From Microbacterium sp. EYE_78 (GTDB taxonomy: Bacteria; Actinomycetota; Actinomycetes; Actinomycetales; Microbacteriaceae), in assembly GCF_023149035.1 (NCBI RefSeq), contig NZ_JAHXMY010000002.1, forward strand, positions 1,353,846-1,417,845: DNA of 64,000 bases, given 5' to 3'. Every line of letters begins with the position of its first letter. Position 1 is the stretch's first letter. A program made the translations under genes and the position numbers. Of this stretch, positions 8,318 through 17,615 are shown piece after piece. A model generated the notes under the pieces. The model had not been told where the DNA came from and did no database searches. It saw nothing but the letters and a program-made list of their open reading frames with translations.

Positions 8318-9250
8318 TCAGACGCGGCCCCCCGCGAGGTCGGCGACGCCGATGAGTCCGGCGTCGTTGCCGAGCGTCGCGATCGCGAAGGAGGCGACCG
8401 GGCGCTCGCCGTAGCCGGGCAGCGCGGTGACGTACGCGTCGCGCACGGGATGCAGGAGCGTCTCGCCGAGATCGGCCACTCCCCCTCCGATGACGAACAG
8501 CTCCGGGTCGAGCACGGCCTGGAAGCCGCCGCACGCCTCACCCAGGGCGGTCGCCACGCGGTGCACGGCCTCGAGCGCACCCGCATCGCCCTGCTCGATC
8601 AGGCGGGCCATCGCCGCAGCGGGGACGATGCCGTCGGCGTCGATCGCAGCGGCGAGGCCGGCGCCGTCGGGGCCGGCGGCGATGTCGACCGCCTCGCGCT
8701 GCAGGGCGCGGCCGGATGCATACTGCTCGAGGCATCCCCGCTGCCCGCAGCCGCAGGGACGGCCGCTCCGCTCGAATCGGATGTGCCCCAGCTCACCGCC
8801 GATGCCGTTGCCGCCGACGAGCAGCCGTCCGTCGATGATGGCGGCGCCGCCGACCCCGGTGCCCATCGTGATCATGACCATGTCCCGGACCTCTCGCCCG
8901 GCACCGAAGCGGAACTCCCCCCAGCCGGCGGCGTTGGCGTCGTTCTCGAGCGTCACCGGGCGCCCGATCCGGCGCTCGAGCTCCTCCCGGAGGGGCTCGT
9001 CGGTCCAGTCGATGTTCGGGGCGTGGAGGATGACGGAGCGGGTCGCGTCGATGAAGCCGGCCGCGGCGACGCCGACGGCATGCACGACGCGGTCTGCGAC
9101 CAGCTCGTGCACCATGGCTGCGACGACGTCGGCGAGGGCTGCCGGATCGGCGGGGGTGGGTACGCGACGCCGGTCGAGGATGGCACCGTCCTCGTCGACG
9201 ACGCCACCGGCGATCTTGGTTCCACCGATGTCGATACCGACGTTGAGCAC
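8318..9250 (-). CDS. ROK-family glucokinase
   Basis: A 310-residue sugar kinase. The ATP-binding motif is VGIDIGGTKIAGG at the N-terminus; the ROK zinc site is seen in GHIRFERSGRPCGCGQRGCLEQYASG, with the C-G-CGxxGC-E signature intact, and the substrate/base motif in ENDANAAGWGE. It most likely phosphorylates glucose. The GTG at 9250 is preferred because AGGAG lies four bases upstream and the protein then starts directly at the kinase fold. A longer ATG start (MPRGPARAERSG) is possible because TAGACT (9297-9292) lies five bases before it. It is transcribed with plsC and divergently from the acyl-CoA ligase. Confidence 0.88.
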   Translation of the reverse strand: MLNVGIDIGGTKIAGGVVDEDGAILDRRRVPTPADPAALADVVAAMVHELVADRVVHAVGVAAAGFIDATRSVILHAPNIDWTDEPLREELERRIGRPVTLENDANAAGWGEFRFGAGREVRDMVMITMGTGVGGAAIIDGRLLVGGNGIGGELGHIRFERSGRPCGCGQRGCLEQYASGRALQREAVDIAAGPDGAGLAAAIDADGIVPAAAMARLIEQGDAGALEAVHRVATALGEACGGFQAVLDPELFVIGGGVADLGETLLHPVRDAYVTALPGYGERPVASFAIATLGNDAGLIGVADLAGGRV

Positions 9251-9396
9251 GCCGCTCCTCTCCGCACGCGCGGGGCCGCGCGGCATCCGTGAGTCTAGTG
9301 GGGCGCCCACGGGCGCCGCCGCCGTGGGATCGGGGATCACCATGACATAGACTCGGTCGCACCTGACGCCACCCGGTACCGAAGGAGCTGCCGCAC

Positions 9397-11232
9397 ATGA
9401 GCGCCGTACAATTCGACGTCCCCGCCGTCGTCCCCGCGGACCCGACCGCCAACACGTCCGACATCCTGGTCGAGCGCGTGAAGGAGACACCCTCCCTCGC
9501 CCTGTTCGCCGTTCCCGACGGAGCGGGCTGGCGCGACATCACCGCCGCCGAGTTCCACCGCGAGGTCGTCGCGCTGGCCAAGGGCTTCGTCGCCAGCGGA
9601 GTCGAACCCGGCGACAAGGTCGCCTTCATCGCTCGGACCACGTACAACTGGACCCTGGTCGACTTCGCCCTGTTCTTCGCCGGCGCGGTGATGGTGCCCG
9701 TCTACGAGACGAGCTCGGCTTCGCAGATCAGCTGGATCCTCTCGGACTCCGGTGCGGTCGCCATGATCGCCGAGGGGAAGAGTCACGCGGCGCGGATCGA
9801 GGAGATCCGCGCGGACGTGCCGCTGCTCCGCGAGGTCTGGACGATGGAGTCCGGGGGCCTGGACACCCTCCGCTCGAAGGGCACCGACGTCAGCGACGAC
9901 GAGATCGAGCGGCGCCGCTCGCTCGCGAACGCCGACGACATCGCCACCCTCATCTACACATCGGGTTCCACGGGGCGGCCGAAGGGATGCGTCCTCACGC
10001 ACAGCAACTTCGTCGAGCTTTCGCGCAACTCCGCCAAGGCCCTGCACGAGGTCGTCGAGCAGCCCGGCGCAGCGACCCTGCTCTTCCTGCCCCTCGCCCA
10101 CGTGTTCGCGCGATTCATCTCGATCCTCAACATCCACGCCGGAGTCAAGACCGGGCACGAGCCCGACACGACCAAGCTCCTCGCCGGCCTCGGGTCGTTC
10201 AAGCCGACCTACCTGCTCGCCGTCCCCCGCGTGTTCGAGAAGGTCTACAACTCCGCCGAGCAGAAGGCCGAAGCAGGCGGCAAGGGCAAGATCTTCCGCG
10301 CCGCGGCTGACGTGGCGATCGAGCATTCGCGACGTCTCCAGGACGGCGAGAAGATCCCGCTCGGCATGAAGATCAAGTTCGCGCTCTTCGACCGCCTCGT
10401 CTACAGCAAACTGCGGACGGCCATGGGCGGTCGAGTCGCGCACGCCGTATCGGGGTCGGCGCCGCTCGGTCCCCGACTGGGTCACTTCTTCCACAGCCTG
10501 GGGGTCCAGATCCTCGAGGGCTACGGCCTCACCGAGACGACGGCCCCCGCGACCGTCAACCTCGTCACGAAGTCGAAGATCGGCACCGTCGGCCCTGCGC
10601 TCCCCGGCGTGGGCGTGCGCCTCGCCGACGACGGCGAGGTCGAGGTCCGCGGCGTGAACGTCTTCAAGGAGTACTGGCGCAACCCCGAGGCCACGGCGGA
10701 GGCCTTCGACGACGGGTGGTTCCGTACCGGCGACATCGGGACGTTCGACTCCGAGGGGTACCTCACCATCACCGGGCGGAAGAAGGAGATCATCGTCACG
10801 GCGGGCGGGAAGAACGTCGCCCCCGCGGGTCTCGAGGACCCGATCCGGGCCAATCCGATCGTCGGACAGGTGGTCGTCGTCGGCGACCAGAAGCCGTTCA
10901 TCGGCGCACTCGTCACCCTCGACCGCGAGATGCTCCCGACCTGGCTGTCGAACAACGGGCTGCCCGCCGACATGCCGATGTCGCAGGTCATCTCGAACCA
11001 GAAGGTGATCGACGAGGTCCAGACGGCCGTGGACCGCGCCAACAAGACGGTCTCGCGCGCCGAGTCGATCCGGAAGTTCGTCATCCTCGACACGGAATGG
11101 ACCGAGGCGTCCGGCCATCTGACGCCCAAGATGAGCATCAAGCGCAACGTCATCCTCGACGACTTCGCGTCCGACATCGAGGAGCTCTACCAGGCGAAGG
11201 TCACGACGACCAACATCTCGCTCGGCAACTGA
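9397..11232 (+). CDS. Long-chain fatty-acid--CoA ligase (AMP-forming)
   Basis: A 611-residue ANL-superfamily enzyme that activates fatty acids as acyl-AMP and then acyl-CoA. Visible motifs: the P-loop-like TLIYTSGSTGRPKGC (about residues 183-197), GYGLTETTAPATV (about 372-384), GWFRTGDIGTFDSEGYL with the adenylate-binding Asp, and GRKKEIIVTAGGKNVAP near the C-terminus. The ATG at 9397 has GAAGGAG nine bases upstream. Its position matches FadD15 (Rv2187) at the end of the mycobacterial block, and it stands next to the PlsC-like gene that could use its product. A strong hairpin terminator follows. Confidence 0.92.
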   Translation: MSAVQFDVPAVVPADPTANTSDILVERVKETPSLALFAVPDGAGWRDITAAEFHREVVALAKGFVASGVEPGDKVAFIARTTYNWTLVDFALFFAGAVMVPVYETSSASQISWILSDSGAVAMIAEGKSHAARIEEIRADVPLLREVWTMESGGLDTLRSKGTDVSDDEIERRRSLANADDIATLIYTSGSTGRPKGCVLTHSNFVELSRNSAKALHEVVEQPGAATLLFLPLAHVFARFISILNIHAGVKTGHEPDTTKLLAGLGSFKPTYLLAVPRVFEKVYNSAEQKAEAGGKGKIFRAAADVAIEHSRRLQDGEKIPLGMKIKFALFDRLVYSKLRTAMGGRVAHAVSGSAPLGPRLGHFFHSLGVQILEGYGLTETTAPATVNLVTKSKIGTVGPALPGVGVRLADDGEVEVRGVNVFKEYWRNPEATAEAFDDGWFRTGDIGTFDSEGYLTITGRKKEIIVTAGGKNVAPAGLEDPIRANPIVGQVVVVGDQKPFIGALVTLDREMLPTWLSNNGLPADMPMSQVISNQKVIDEVQTAVDRANKTVSRAESIRKFVILDTEWTEASGHLTPKMSIKRNVILDDFASDIEELYQAKVTTTNISLGN

Positions 11233-11238
11233 GCGGAC

Positions 11239-11273
11239 GACGAAGGGCCCCGGTGATCCCGGGGCCCTTCGTC
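11239..11273. terminator. Hairpin terminator between the acyl-CoA ligase and def
   Basis: A perfect 15-bp stem (GACGAAGGGCCCCGG at 11239-11253 with its complement at 11259-11273, five-base loop) lies between two converging stop codons. Its symmetry lets it serve both strands. Confidence 0.88.
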
Positions 11274-11279
11274 ATGCGA

Positions 11280-11768
11280 TCAGAACCAGTCCGACTCGCG
11301 GACCTCGCGCATCGCCTGCCGACGGACGTCCTTCGGCAGGCGGTCGAGGTACAGCATCCCCTCGAGGTGGTCGTACTCGTGCTGCAGCGCCTGCGCGAGG
11401 AGCCCCTCACCCTCGATGACGATCTCTTCGTCGTGCAGGTCGACACCCGTCACCCGCGCCCACGGGTGCCGGAGCGCGTCGTGCCAGAGGCCGGGCACGG
11501 AGAGGCATCCCTCCCCCGTCGGCGCCGGCTCGCCGTCCACCTCGAGTTCGGGATTGAGGATGTAGCCGATCACACCGTCGACGTTGTAGCTGAACGCGCG
11601 GAGGCCCACACCGATCTGCGGCGCCGCCACACCGGCGCGACCCGGCTCGGCCACCGAATCGAGGAGATCGGTGACGAGGGCGTGCACGCCCTCATCGATG
11701 TCGATGATGCGCGCGCTCACGCTCCGCAGCACCGGATCTCCGAAGAGCCGGATCGGACGGACGGCCAT
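11280..11768 (-). CDS. def: Peptide deformylase
   Basis: A 162-residue metallohydrolase that removes the formyl group from new protein N-termini. All three family motifs are present: GVAAPQIG (residues 46-53), EGCLS with metal ligand Cys88, and QHEYDHLEG with His130, Glu131 and His134. The ATG at 11768 overlaps the stop of the upstream ParA-like gene by one base (TGATG), so the two genes form a coupled unit. The length is normal for an actinobacterial type 1 enzyme. Confidence 0.95.
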   Translation of the reverse strand: MAVRPIRLFGDPVLRSVSARIIDIDEGVHALVTDLLDSVAEPGRAGVAAPQIGVGLRAFSYNVDGVIGYILNPELEVDGEPAPTGEGCLSVPGLWHDALRHPWARVTGVDLHDEEIVIEGEGLLAQALQHEYDHLEGMLYLDRLPKDVRRQAMREVRESDWF

Positions 11769-13156
11769 CAGCGGACCGCTCCCGACCGCAGGCCCTCGAC
11801 GACGACAGCCGCCAGCTCGCGCGCGGCCTGCTGCGTCGGTGCGGCGAGCGACCGGTACGAGACCGGGCCGCCCGTGGCGAGGTGGGCGTCATAGGGGATG
11901 GTCACGACCGCGCGGACGCGGGTGCGGAAATGCGACTCGAGCTCGTTCTGCCGCACCAGACTCGCACCCGGTCGCGAGGCGTTGAGCACCACGACGGCTC
12001 CGCGGGCGAGCTCGGCGAAGCCGTTGGCTTCGAGCCATGAGAGCGTCTCGGACGCGAGCTTCGCCTCGTCCACGCTGCGACCCGCGATGACGATGAGCTG
12101 ATCGGCGAGTTCGAGGGTCGCGTCCATCACGGAGTGGACGATCCCCGTGCCGCTGTCGGTCAGCACGATCGAGTAGTAGTGGGCGGCGATCGCCGCGACG
12201 TCGTGGTAGTCGCGGTCGCTGAAGGCCTCGGAGAGGTGCGGGTCGGCGTCGGAGGCCAGGACGTCCAGGCGCGTCTCGTCACGTGCGACGATCCCCGCCA
12301 GGTCGTTGAACCCGGTGATCTCGGCGCGCATGCGGACGAGGTCTCGCACGGTCTTGCCGCTCTGACGGGCGATGCGCTCGGCGAGGGTGCCGCGGTCCGG
12401 GTTGGCATCGACCGCGACCACGCGGTCCTCGCGCGCATCGGCGAGCGCCATCCCCAGCAGGGTCGTGACGGTCGTCTTGCCCACCCCGCCCTTCCGCGAG
12501 AGCACCGGCACGAACTTCGCGCCACCGACCAGGGGGGCCGCGATCCTCCGATCGAGGTCCTTCCGAGCGCGGACGCGCGCGCTGTCGCCCAGGTTCACCC
12601 GACGTGCCGTAACGGCGTAGACGAGGCGCTGCCAGGTCCCCTCCGGCTCGGGAGGCGTGACGCGGGATGCGTCGATGAGCCGATCGGCGGTCAGGAGGTC
12701 GGGGCTCTCACGATCCGCGCCGAGCTGATCGAGACGGCGCGACTGCAGAGGCTCCTCCTCCGGACGCGCCGCACGCACCCGCTCGAGGGAGTGCTTGTCG
12801 ATGGCGCCGATGTGGTGGAGCTCCCGGCGGGTCGCCGCGGTGCCGGTGACCACCGCGACCGCTCCCGGCGCCTCAACGACGTCGGCGTCGACGACGTCCT
12901 CCTCGGGCGCGGCATCCGTGTCGTCGTCGACCACATCGTCGCCGGTCTCGGTGGTCTCGGCGTCCGCCTCCGCGTCGCCCGCAGGCACCTCGTCGTCGTC
13001 GAGGTCGTCGTCATCGTCCGCGAACGCGGGCAGCGAGACGTCGATCTGGGCGGTGTGCCCGTCGACGATGCCGATGCCCGTCGTCTCGACGCTGTCGGTG
13101 CGCTCGAGCACACCGTTGTCGACGTCGTCCGACGTCTCGTTCTCGTGCTCACGCAT
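11768..13156 (-). CDS. ParA/MinD-type ATPase with long acidic N-terminal region
   Basis: A 462-residue protein in two parts. The first 130 or so residues are low-complexity and strongly acidic (for example FADDDDDLDDDEVPAG). The C-terminal part is a P-loop ATPase of the ParA/MinD superfamily with the deviant Walker A SRKGGVGKTT at about 217-226, DANPDRGTLAERI, and LTDSGTGIVHSVMD as the switch region. Similar proteins in actinobacteria accompany secretion or polarity systems, but none is seen here. The ATG at 13156 follows AGGAG; the GTG immediately before it is equally possible. A TAACCT box (13212-13207) overlapping the pyc stop codon may be its promoter. The role is unknown. Confidence 0.8.
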   Translation of the reverse strand: MREHENETSDDVDNGVLERTDSVETTGIGIVDGHTAQIDVSLPAFADDDDDLDDDEVPAGDAEADAETTETGDDVVDDDTDAAPEEDVVDADVVEAPGAVAVVTGTAATRRELHHIGAIDKHSLERVRAARPEEEPLQSRRLDQLGADRESPDLLTADRLIDASRVTPPEPEGTWQRLVYAVTARRVNLGDSARVRARKDLDRRIAAPLVGGAKFVPVLSRKGGVGKTTVTTLLGMALADAREDRVVAVDANPDRGTLAERIARQSGKTVRDLVRMRAEITGFNDLAGIVARDETRLDVLASDADPHLSEAFSDRDYHDVAAIAAHYYSIVLTDSGTGIVHSVMDATLELADQLIVIAGRSVDEAKLASETLSWLEANGFAELARGAVVVLNASRPGASLVRQNELESHFRTRVRAVVTIPYDAHLATGGPVSYRSLAAPTQQAARELAAVVVEGLRSGAVR

Positions 13157-13209
13157 CACGGCGAATACTCCTGGTGGATCCTGGGGCTCGGGAAGCCCGA
13201 CGCACCAGG

Positions 13210-16200
13210 TTAGTCCGCAGGGCGGATGACGAGCAAAAGGTCGCCCGCCTCGACCTGCGCGGTGACGGGGATCACGAGACGCTCGACGACGCCGCCGACC
13301 GGGGCGGTGATGGCGGCCTCCATCTTCATCGCCTCGATGGATGCGACGGGTTGCCCGGCATCCACCCGCGCCCCCTCCTCCGCCTTCACGGTGACGACGC
13401 CGGAGAACGGCGCCGCGACCTGGCCCGGCCTTGAGGTGTCCGCCTTCTCGGCCTGCCGAGCCTCGACCTCGACGGAGCGGTCGCGCACCGCGACAGGCCG
13501 CAGCTGTCCGTTCAGGGTCGCCATGACCGTCCGCATCCCCTTCTCGTCCACACCGCCGATCGCTTCGAGACCGACGTAGAGCTGGACACCCCGCTCGATC
13601 TCGACGACGTGCTCCTGCCCCGGGGTGAGCCCGTACAGATAATCGATGGTGTCGAGCACGCTGAGATCGCCGTAGGTGTCCCGCACCTCGTGGAAGGCCT
13701 TCGTGGGCGTCGCGAACAGCAGTCGGTTCAGGGTGTCCCGGCGTTCGTCGCTCCCGGCATCCAGCGCCGCTTCGTCCTCGGCCCCGAGTTCCGTCACGCC
13801 GACCTTGACCGAGCGCCCCGCAAGCACCTTCGTCCGGAACGGCTCGGGCCACCCGCCCGGGAGATCGCCCAACTCCCCCGCCATGAAGCCGACGACCGAA
13901 TCGGGCACGTCGTACTTCTCCGGGTTGGCCTCGAAATCGGCGGGGTCGGCCTTCACGGCGGCGAGGTGCAGGGCGAGGTCGCCGACGACCTTCGACGAGG
14001 GGGTGACCTTCGGCACGCGGCCGAGGATGGCATCCGCCGCGGCGTACATGTCCTCGATGAGCTCGAAGTCCTCGGCGAGACCCAGCGCGATCGCCTGCTG
14101 ACGCAGGTTCGACAGCTGACCGCCCGGGATCTCATGGTGGTAGACCCGCCCGGTGGGGCCGGGCAGGCCCGACTCGAACGGCGCGTACAGGTGGCGGACC
14201 GCCTCCCAGTAGGGCTCGAGATCGGACACCGACTGCAGATCGAGTCCGGTGTCGCGGTCGGTGTCGGCGAGTGCTGCCACCAGCGAGGACAGCGACGGCT
14301 GGCTCGTGGTGCCCGACATGGGCGCGGCCGCGGCATCCACGGCATCGGCACCCGCCGCACTGGCGGCGAGGAGCGTCGCGAGCTGACCGCCGGCGGTGTC
14401 GTGCGTGTGCACGTGGACCGGCAGGTCGAAGCGCTCCCGGAGGGCCGCCACGAGGCGCGACGCCGCGGCGGGGCGCAGGAGGCCCGCCATGTCCTTGATG
14501 GCGAGGATGTGCGCGCCCGCCTCGACGACCTGCTCGGCCAGACGCAGGTAGTAGTCGAGGGTGTACAGGTCCTCGGCGGGGTCGAGGAGGTTGCCGGTGT
14601 AGCAGACGGCCGCCTCGGCGACGGCGGTGTCGGTCGCGAGCACCGCCTCGATCGCGGGTCGCATCTGCGTGACGTCGTTGAGCGCGTCGAAGATGCGGAA
14701 GATGTCGACCCCGGATGCCGCGGCCTCCGCCACGAACGCATCGGTGACCTTCGTCGGGTACGGCGTGTATCCGACCGTGTTGCGTCCACGCAGGAGCATC
14801 TGGATCGCAACGTTCGGCAGCGCGGCCCGCAGCGCGTCGAGCCGCTCCCACGGGTCCTCGCCGAGGAAGCGCAGGGCGACGTCGTACGTCGCGCCTCCCC
14901 AGGCTTCGACCGAGAGCAGTTCCGGGGTCAGCCGGGCGACGTGCGGCGCGACACGGACGAGGTCCTTCGTGCGGACCCGCGTGGCGAGCAGCGACTGGTG
15001 GGCGTCGCGGAACGTCGTCTCGGTGACAGCCAGCGCCGACTGCGCGCGAAGCGCGTCGGCGAACCCGCGGGGACCGAGCTGCTGCAGCCGCTGACGCGAA
15101 CCAGGGGTGGGCTCCGCCTGCAGGTCGACGAGGGGCAGCTTGGAGGCGGGGTCGGTGCGGACGGGGCTCTGGCCGTGGGGCCTGTTGACGGTGACGTCGG
15201 CGAGCCACGACACGATCTTCGTGCCGCGGTCCTTCGACTCCCGCCCCTTGACCAGCTCCGGTCGCTCGTCGATGAACGCGGTGCTGAGGTCGCCGGCGAC
15301 GAAGGCGGGGTCGTCGAGTACGCGCTGCAGGAAGGGGATGTTGGTCGAGACGCCCCGGATGCGGAACTCCGCCAACGCCCGACGGGACCGGACGACGGCC
15401 GCCTCGAAGTCGCGACCGCGGCAGGTGAGCTTGGAGAGCATCGAGTCGAAGTGCGGGCTGATCTGCGAGCCCGCGGCCGTCGTGCCGCCGTCCAGGCGGA
15501 TCCCCGCACCGCCGGGCGACCGGTACGTGGTGATCTTGCCCGTGTCCGGCCGGAAGCCCTGAGCCGGGTCCTCCGTCGTGATGCGGCACTGCAGGGCCGC
15601 GCCTCGCAGGTGGATGCGGTCCTGCTGCAGCCCGAGGTCGGCGAGGGTCTCCCCCGAGGCGATGCGCATCTGCGACTGGACGAGGTCGACATCCGTCACC
15701 TCTTCGGTGACGGTGTGCTCGACCTGGATGCGCGGGTTCATCTCGATGAAGACGACCTCGCCCGTGCGGGGGCCTGCGGTCTCGAGGAGGAACTCGACGG
15801 TGCCGGCGTTCTCGTACGAGATCGACTTCGCGAAGGCGACCGCGTAGGCGTGGAGGCTCGCGCGGGTCTCGTCCGCCAGGTTCGGAGCGGGGGCGATCTC
15901 CACGACCTTCTGGTGCCGACGCTGGACGGAGCAGTCGCGCTCGTAGAGGTGGACGGTCTCCCCGGTCTTGTCGGCCAGGATCTGCACCTCGACGTGCCGG
16001 GGGCGTTGCACGGCCTGCTCGAGGAACACCCGAGCATCGCCGAAGGCGCTGCCCGCCTCGCGCATGGCCTCGGCGAGGGCCGGGGGCAGGGCATCGGCAT
16101 GCTCGACGCGCCGCATCCCGCGTCCGCCGCCACCGGCGACAGCCTTCACGAAGATCGGGAAACCGATGGCGTCCGCCTGGGCGACCAGGACGTCGACGTC

Positions 16201-16617
16201 GTCGGAGGCCTCGGTAGATCGGAGCACGGGGACGCCTGCCGCGATCGCGTGCTGCTTCGCCGTCACCTTGTTGCCGGCCATCTCGAGCACGGTGGATGCC
16301 GGTCCGATGAAGGCGATGCCGTTGGCGGCTGCCTTGGCCGACAGGTCGGGATTCTCGGAGAGGAATCCATAGCCCGGATAGATCGCATCGGCACCGCTCT
16401 CGAGGGCGACCCGGATGATCTCGTCGACGTCCAGGTAGGCACGGACGGGGTGTCCCACCTCGCCGATCTGGTAGGCCTCGTCGGCCTTCAGGCGGTGCAG
16501 CGAATAGCGGTCCTCGTAGGGGTAGACCGCGACGGTGCGCGCACCCAGCTCATACGCGGCACGGAATGCCCTGATGGCGATCTCTCCGCGATTGGCGACC
16601 AGAATCTTGCGAAACAT
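13210..16617 (-). CDS. pyc: Pyruvate carboxylase
   Basis: A 1135-residue single-chain biotin enzyme that makes oxaloacetate from pyruvate and bicarbonate. Domains in order: biotin carboxylase (about 1-460, starting FRKILVANRGEIAIRAF, ATP grasp GGGGRGMR, EMNPRIQVEHTVTEE), carboxyltransferase (about 540-1000, with ETTFRDAHQSLLATR and the metal-site HVHTHDTAGG), and the biotin carrier domain with AMKMEA, where the biotinylated lysine is about residue 1098. The ATG at 16617 has GAGGTGAAGAGC upstream and gives the conserved N-terminus. It is divergent from the orphan parA; a TAGGCT at 16694-16689 may be its -10. Confidence 0.97.
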   Translation of the reverse strand: MFRKILVANRGEIAIRAFRAAYELGARTVAVYPYEDRYSLHRLKADEAYQIGEVGHPVRAYLDVDEIIRVALESGADAIYPGYGFLSENPDLSAKAAANGIAFIGPASTVLEMAGNKVTAKQHAIAAGVPVLRSTEASDDVDVLVAQADAIGFPIFVKAVAGGGGRGMRRVEHADALPPALAEAMREAGSAFGDARVFLEQAVQRPRHVEVQILADKTGETVHLYERDCSVQRRHQKVVEIAPAPNLADETRASLHAYAVAFAKSISYENAGTVEFLLETAGPRTGEVVFIEMNPRIQVEHTVTEEVTDVDLVQSQMRIASGETLADLGLQQDRIHLRGAALQCRITTEDPAQGFRPDTGKITTYRSPGGAGIRLDGGTTAAGSQISPHFDSMLSKLTCRGRDFEAAVVRSRRALAEFRIRGVSTNIPFLQRVLDDPAFVAGDLSTAFIDERPELVKGRESKDRGTKIVSWLADVTVNRPHGQSPVRTDPASKLPLVDLQAEPTPGSRQRLQQLGPRGFADALRAQSALAVTETTFRDAHQSLLATRVRTKDLVRVAPHVARLTPELLSVEAWGGATYDVALRFLGEDPWERLDALRAALPNVAIQMLLRGRNTVGYTPYPTKVTDAFVAEAAASGVDIFRIFDALNDVTQMRPAIEAVLATDTAVAEAAVCYTGNLLDPAEDLYTLDYYLRLAEQVVEAGAHILAIKDMAGLLRPAAASRLVAALRERFDLPVHVHTHDTAGGQLATLLAASAAGADAVDAAAAPMSGTTSQPSLSSLVAALADTDRDTGLDLQSVSDLEPYWEAVRHLYAPFESGLPGPTGRVYHHEIPGGQLSNLRQQAIALGLAEDFELIEDMYAAADAILGRVPKVTPSSKVVGDLALHLAAVKADPADFEANPEKYDVPDSVVGFMAGELGDLPGGWPEPFRTKVLAGRSVKVGVTELGAEDEAALDAGSDERRDTLNRLLFATPTKAFHEVRDTYGDLSVLDTIDYLYGLTPGQEHVVEIERGVQLYVGLEAIGGVDEKGMRTVMATLNGQLRPVAVRDRSVEVEARQAEKADTSRPGQVAAPFSGVVTVKAEEGARVDAGQPVASIEAMKMEAAITAPVGGVVERLVIPVTAQVEAGDLLLVIRPAD

Positions 16618-16716
16618 GCTCTTCACCTCTATTGGGTGCACGGGACCACATCATCGGGGCCGCCGTCATACGGGCTGAGTACCCTCACAGCCTACGGGAC
16701 GGTAACGTTGAGCCTT

Positions 16717-17529
16717 GTGCACGTACTCTCCGTCAGCTCCCTCAAGGGTGGTGTCGGCAAGACGACCGTGACCCTGGGCCTCGCCTCCGCGGCGTTCGCG
16801 CGCGGGGTGCGGACGCTCGTCGTCGACCTCGACCCGCAGTCCGACGTGTCGACCGGGATGGACATCCAGGTCGCCGGTCGCCTCAACATCGCGGACGTGC
16901 TCGCGAACCCGAAGGAGAAGGTCGTCCGTCAGGCGATCACCTCGAGCGGCTGGGCGAAGGTCCACCCCGGCACGATCGACGTCATGATCGGGAGCCCCTC
17001 GGCCATCAACTTCGACGGACCGCACCCGAGCGTCCGCGACGTCTGGAAGCTCGAAGAGGCACTCGCAACGATCGAAGTCGACTACGACCTCGTGCTCATC
17101 GACTGCGCGCCGTCCCTCAACGCCCTGACCAGGACGGCCTGGGCGGCATCCGACCGCGTGATCGTCGTCACCGAGCCCGGTCTCTTCTCCGTCGCCGCCG
17201 CCGACCGTGCGCTCCGGGCGATCGAGGAGATCCGTCGTGGCCTCTCGCCGCGCCTCCAGCCCCTCGGCATCGTCGTCAACCGCGTTCGTCCGCAGTCGAT
17301 CGAGCACCAGTTCCGCATCAAGGAGCTGCGCGACATGTTCGGCCCGCTCGTGCTCACGCCGCAGCTTCCCGAGCGCACGTCGCTCCAGCAGGCACAGGGA
17401 GCCGCGAAGCCGCTGCACATCTGGCCGGGAGACTCCGCTCAGGAGCTGGCCGCCGACTTCGACTCGCTGCTCGACCGCGTCGTCCGGACGGGGCGCATCC
17501 CCGTCGCCGGCGCCGTCACCCAAGCCTGA
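16717..17529 (+). CDS. Orphan ParA-family ATPase
   Basis: A 270-residue ParA/Soj-like ATPase. The deviant Walker A SSLKGGVGKTTVT is at about residues 7-19, Walker A' VVDLDPQSDVSTGM follows, and Walker B is LVLIDCAPSLN. No parB gene accompanies it. The GTG at 16717 gives the start VHVLSVSSLKGG; TAACGT at 16703-16708 ends eight bases upstream, so the message may be leaderless or nearly so. It is divergent from pyc and convergent with the MerR operon. Likely roles are chromosome or protein positioning, but the partner is not visible. Confidence 0.85.
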   Translation: MHVLSVSSLKGGVGKTTVTLGLASAAFARGVRTLVVDLDPQSDVSTGMDIQVAGRLNIADVLANPKEKVVRQAITSSGWAKVHPGTIDVMIGSPSAINFDGPHPSVRDVWKLEEALATIEVDYDLVLIDCAPSLNALTRTAWAASDRVIVVTEPGLFSVAAADRALRAIEEIRRGLSPRLQPLGIVVNRVRPQSIEHQFRIKELRDMFGPLVLTPQLPERTSLQQAQGAAKPLHIWPGDSAQELAADFDSLLDRVVRTGRIPVAGAVTQA

Positions 17530-17557
17530 GCGAACGCAGAGCAGCCTTGGGCGGCTC

Positions 17558-17586
17558 GAGCGCTGCGACCTGAGGGTCGAGCGCTC
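17558..17586. terminator. Hairpin terminator between orphan parA and the MerR operon
   Basis: GAGCGCT (17558-17564) and CGACC (17566-17570) pair with GGTCG (17575-17579) and AGCGCTC (17580-17586), leaving one bulged G and a TGAG tetraloop. It lies between converging stop codons (17529 and 17616). Confidence 0.7.
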
Positions 17587-17615
17587 CCGCATCTCGGCGG
17601 CGGGTGCGCCCGGCG

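Noticed and set aside
13609..17529. A 1306-codon plus-strand reading frame across pyc and the orphan parA
   Set aside because: Only its last 270 codons (from 16717) encode a real protein. The rest is antisense to pyruvate carboxylase, a GC-rich frame without stops.
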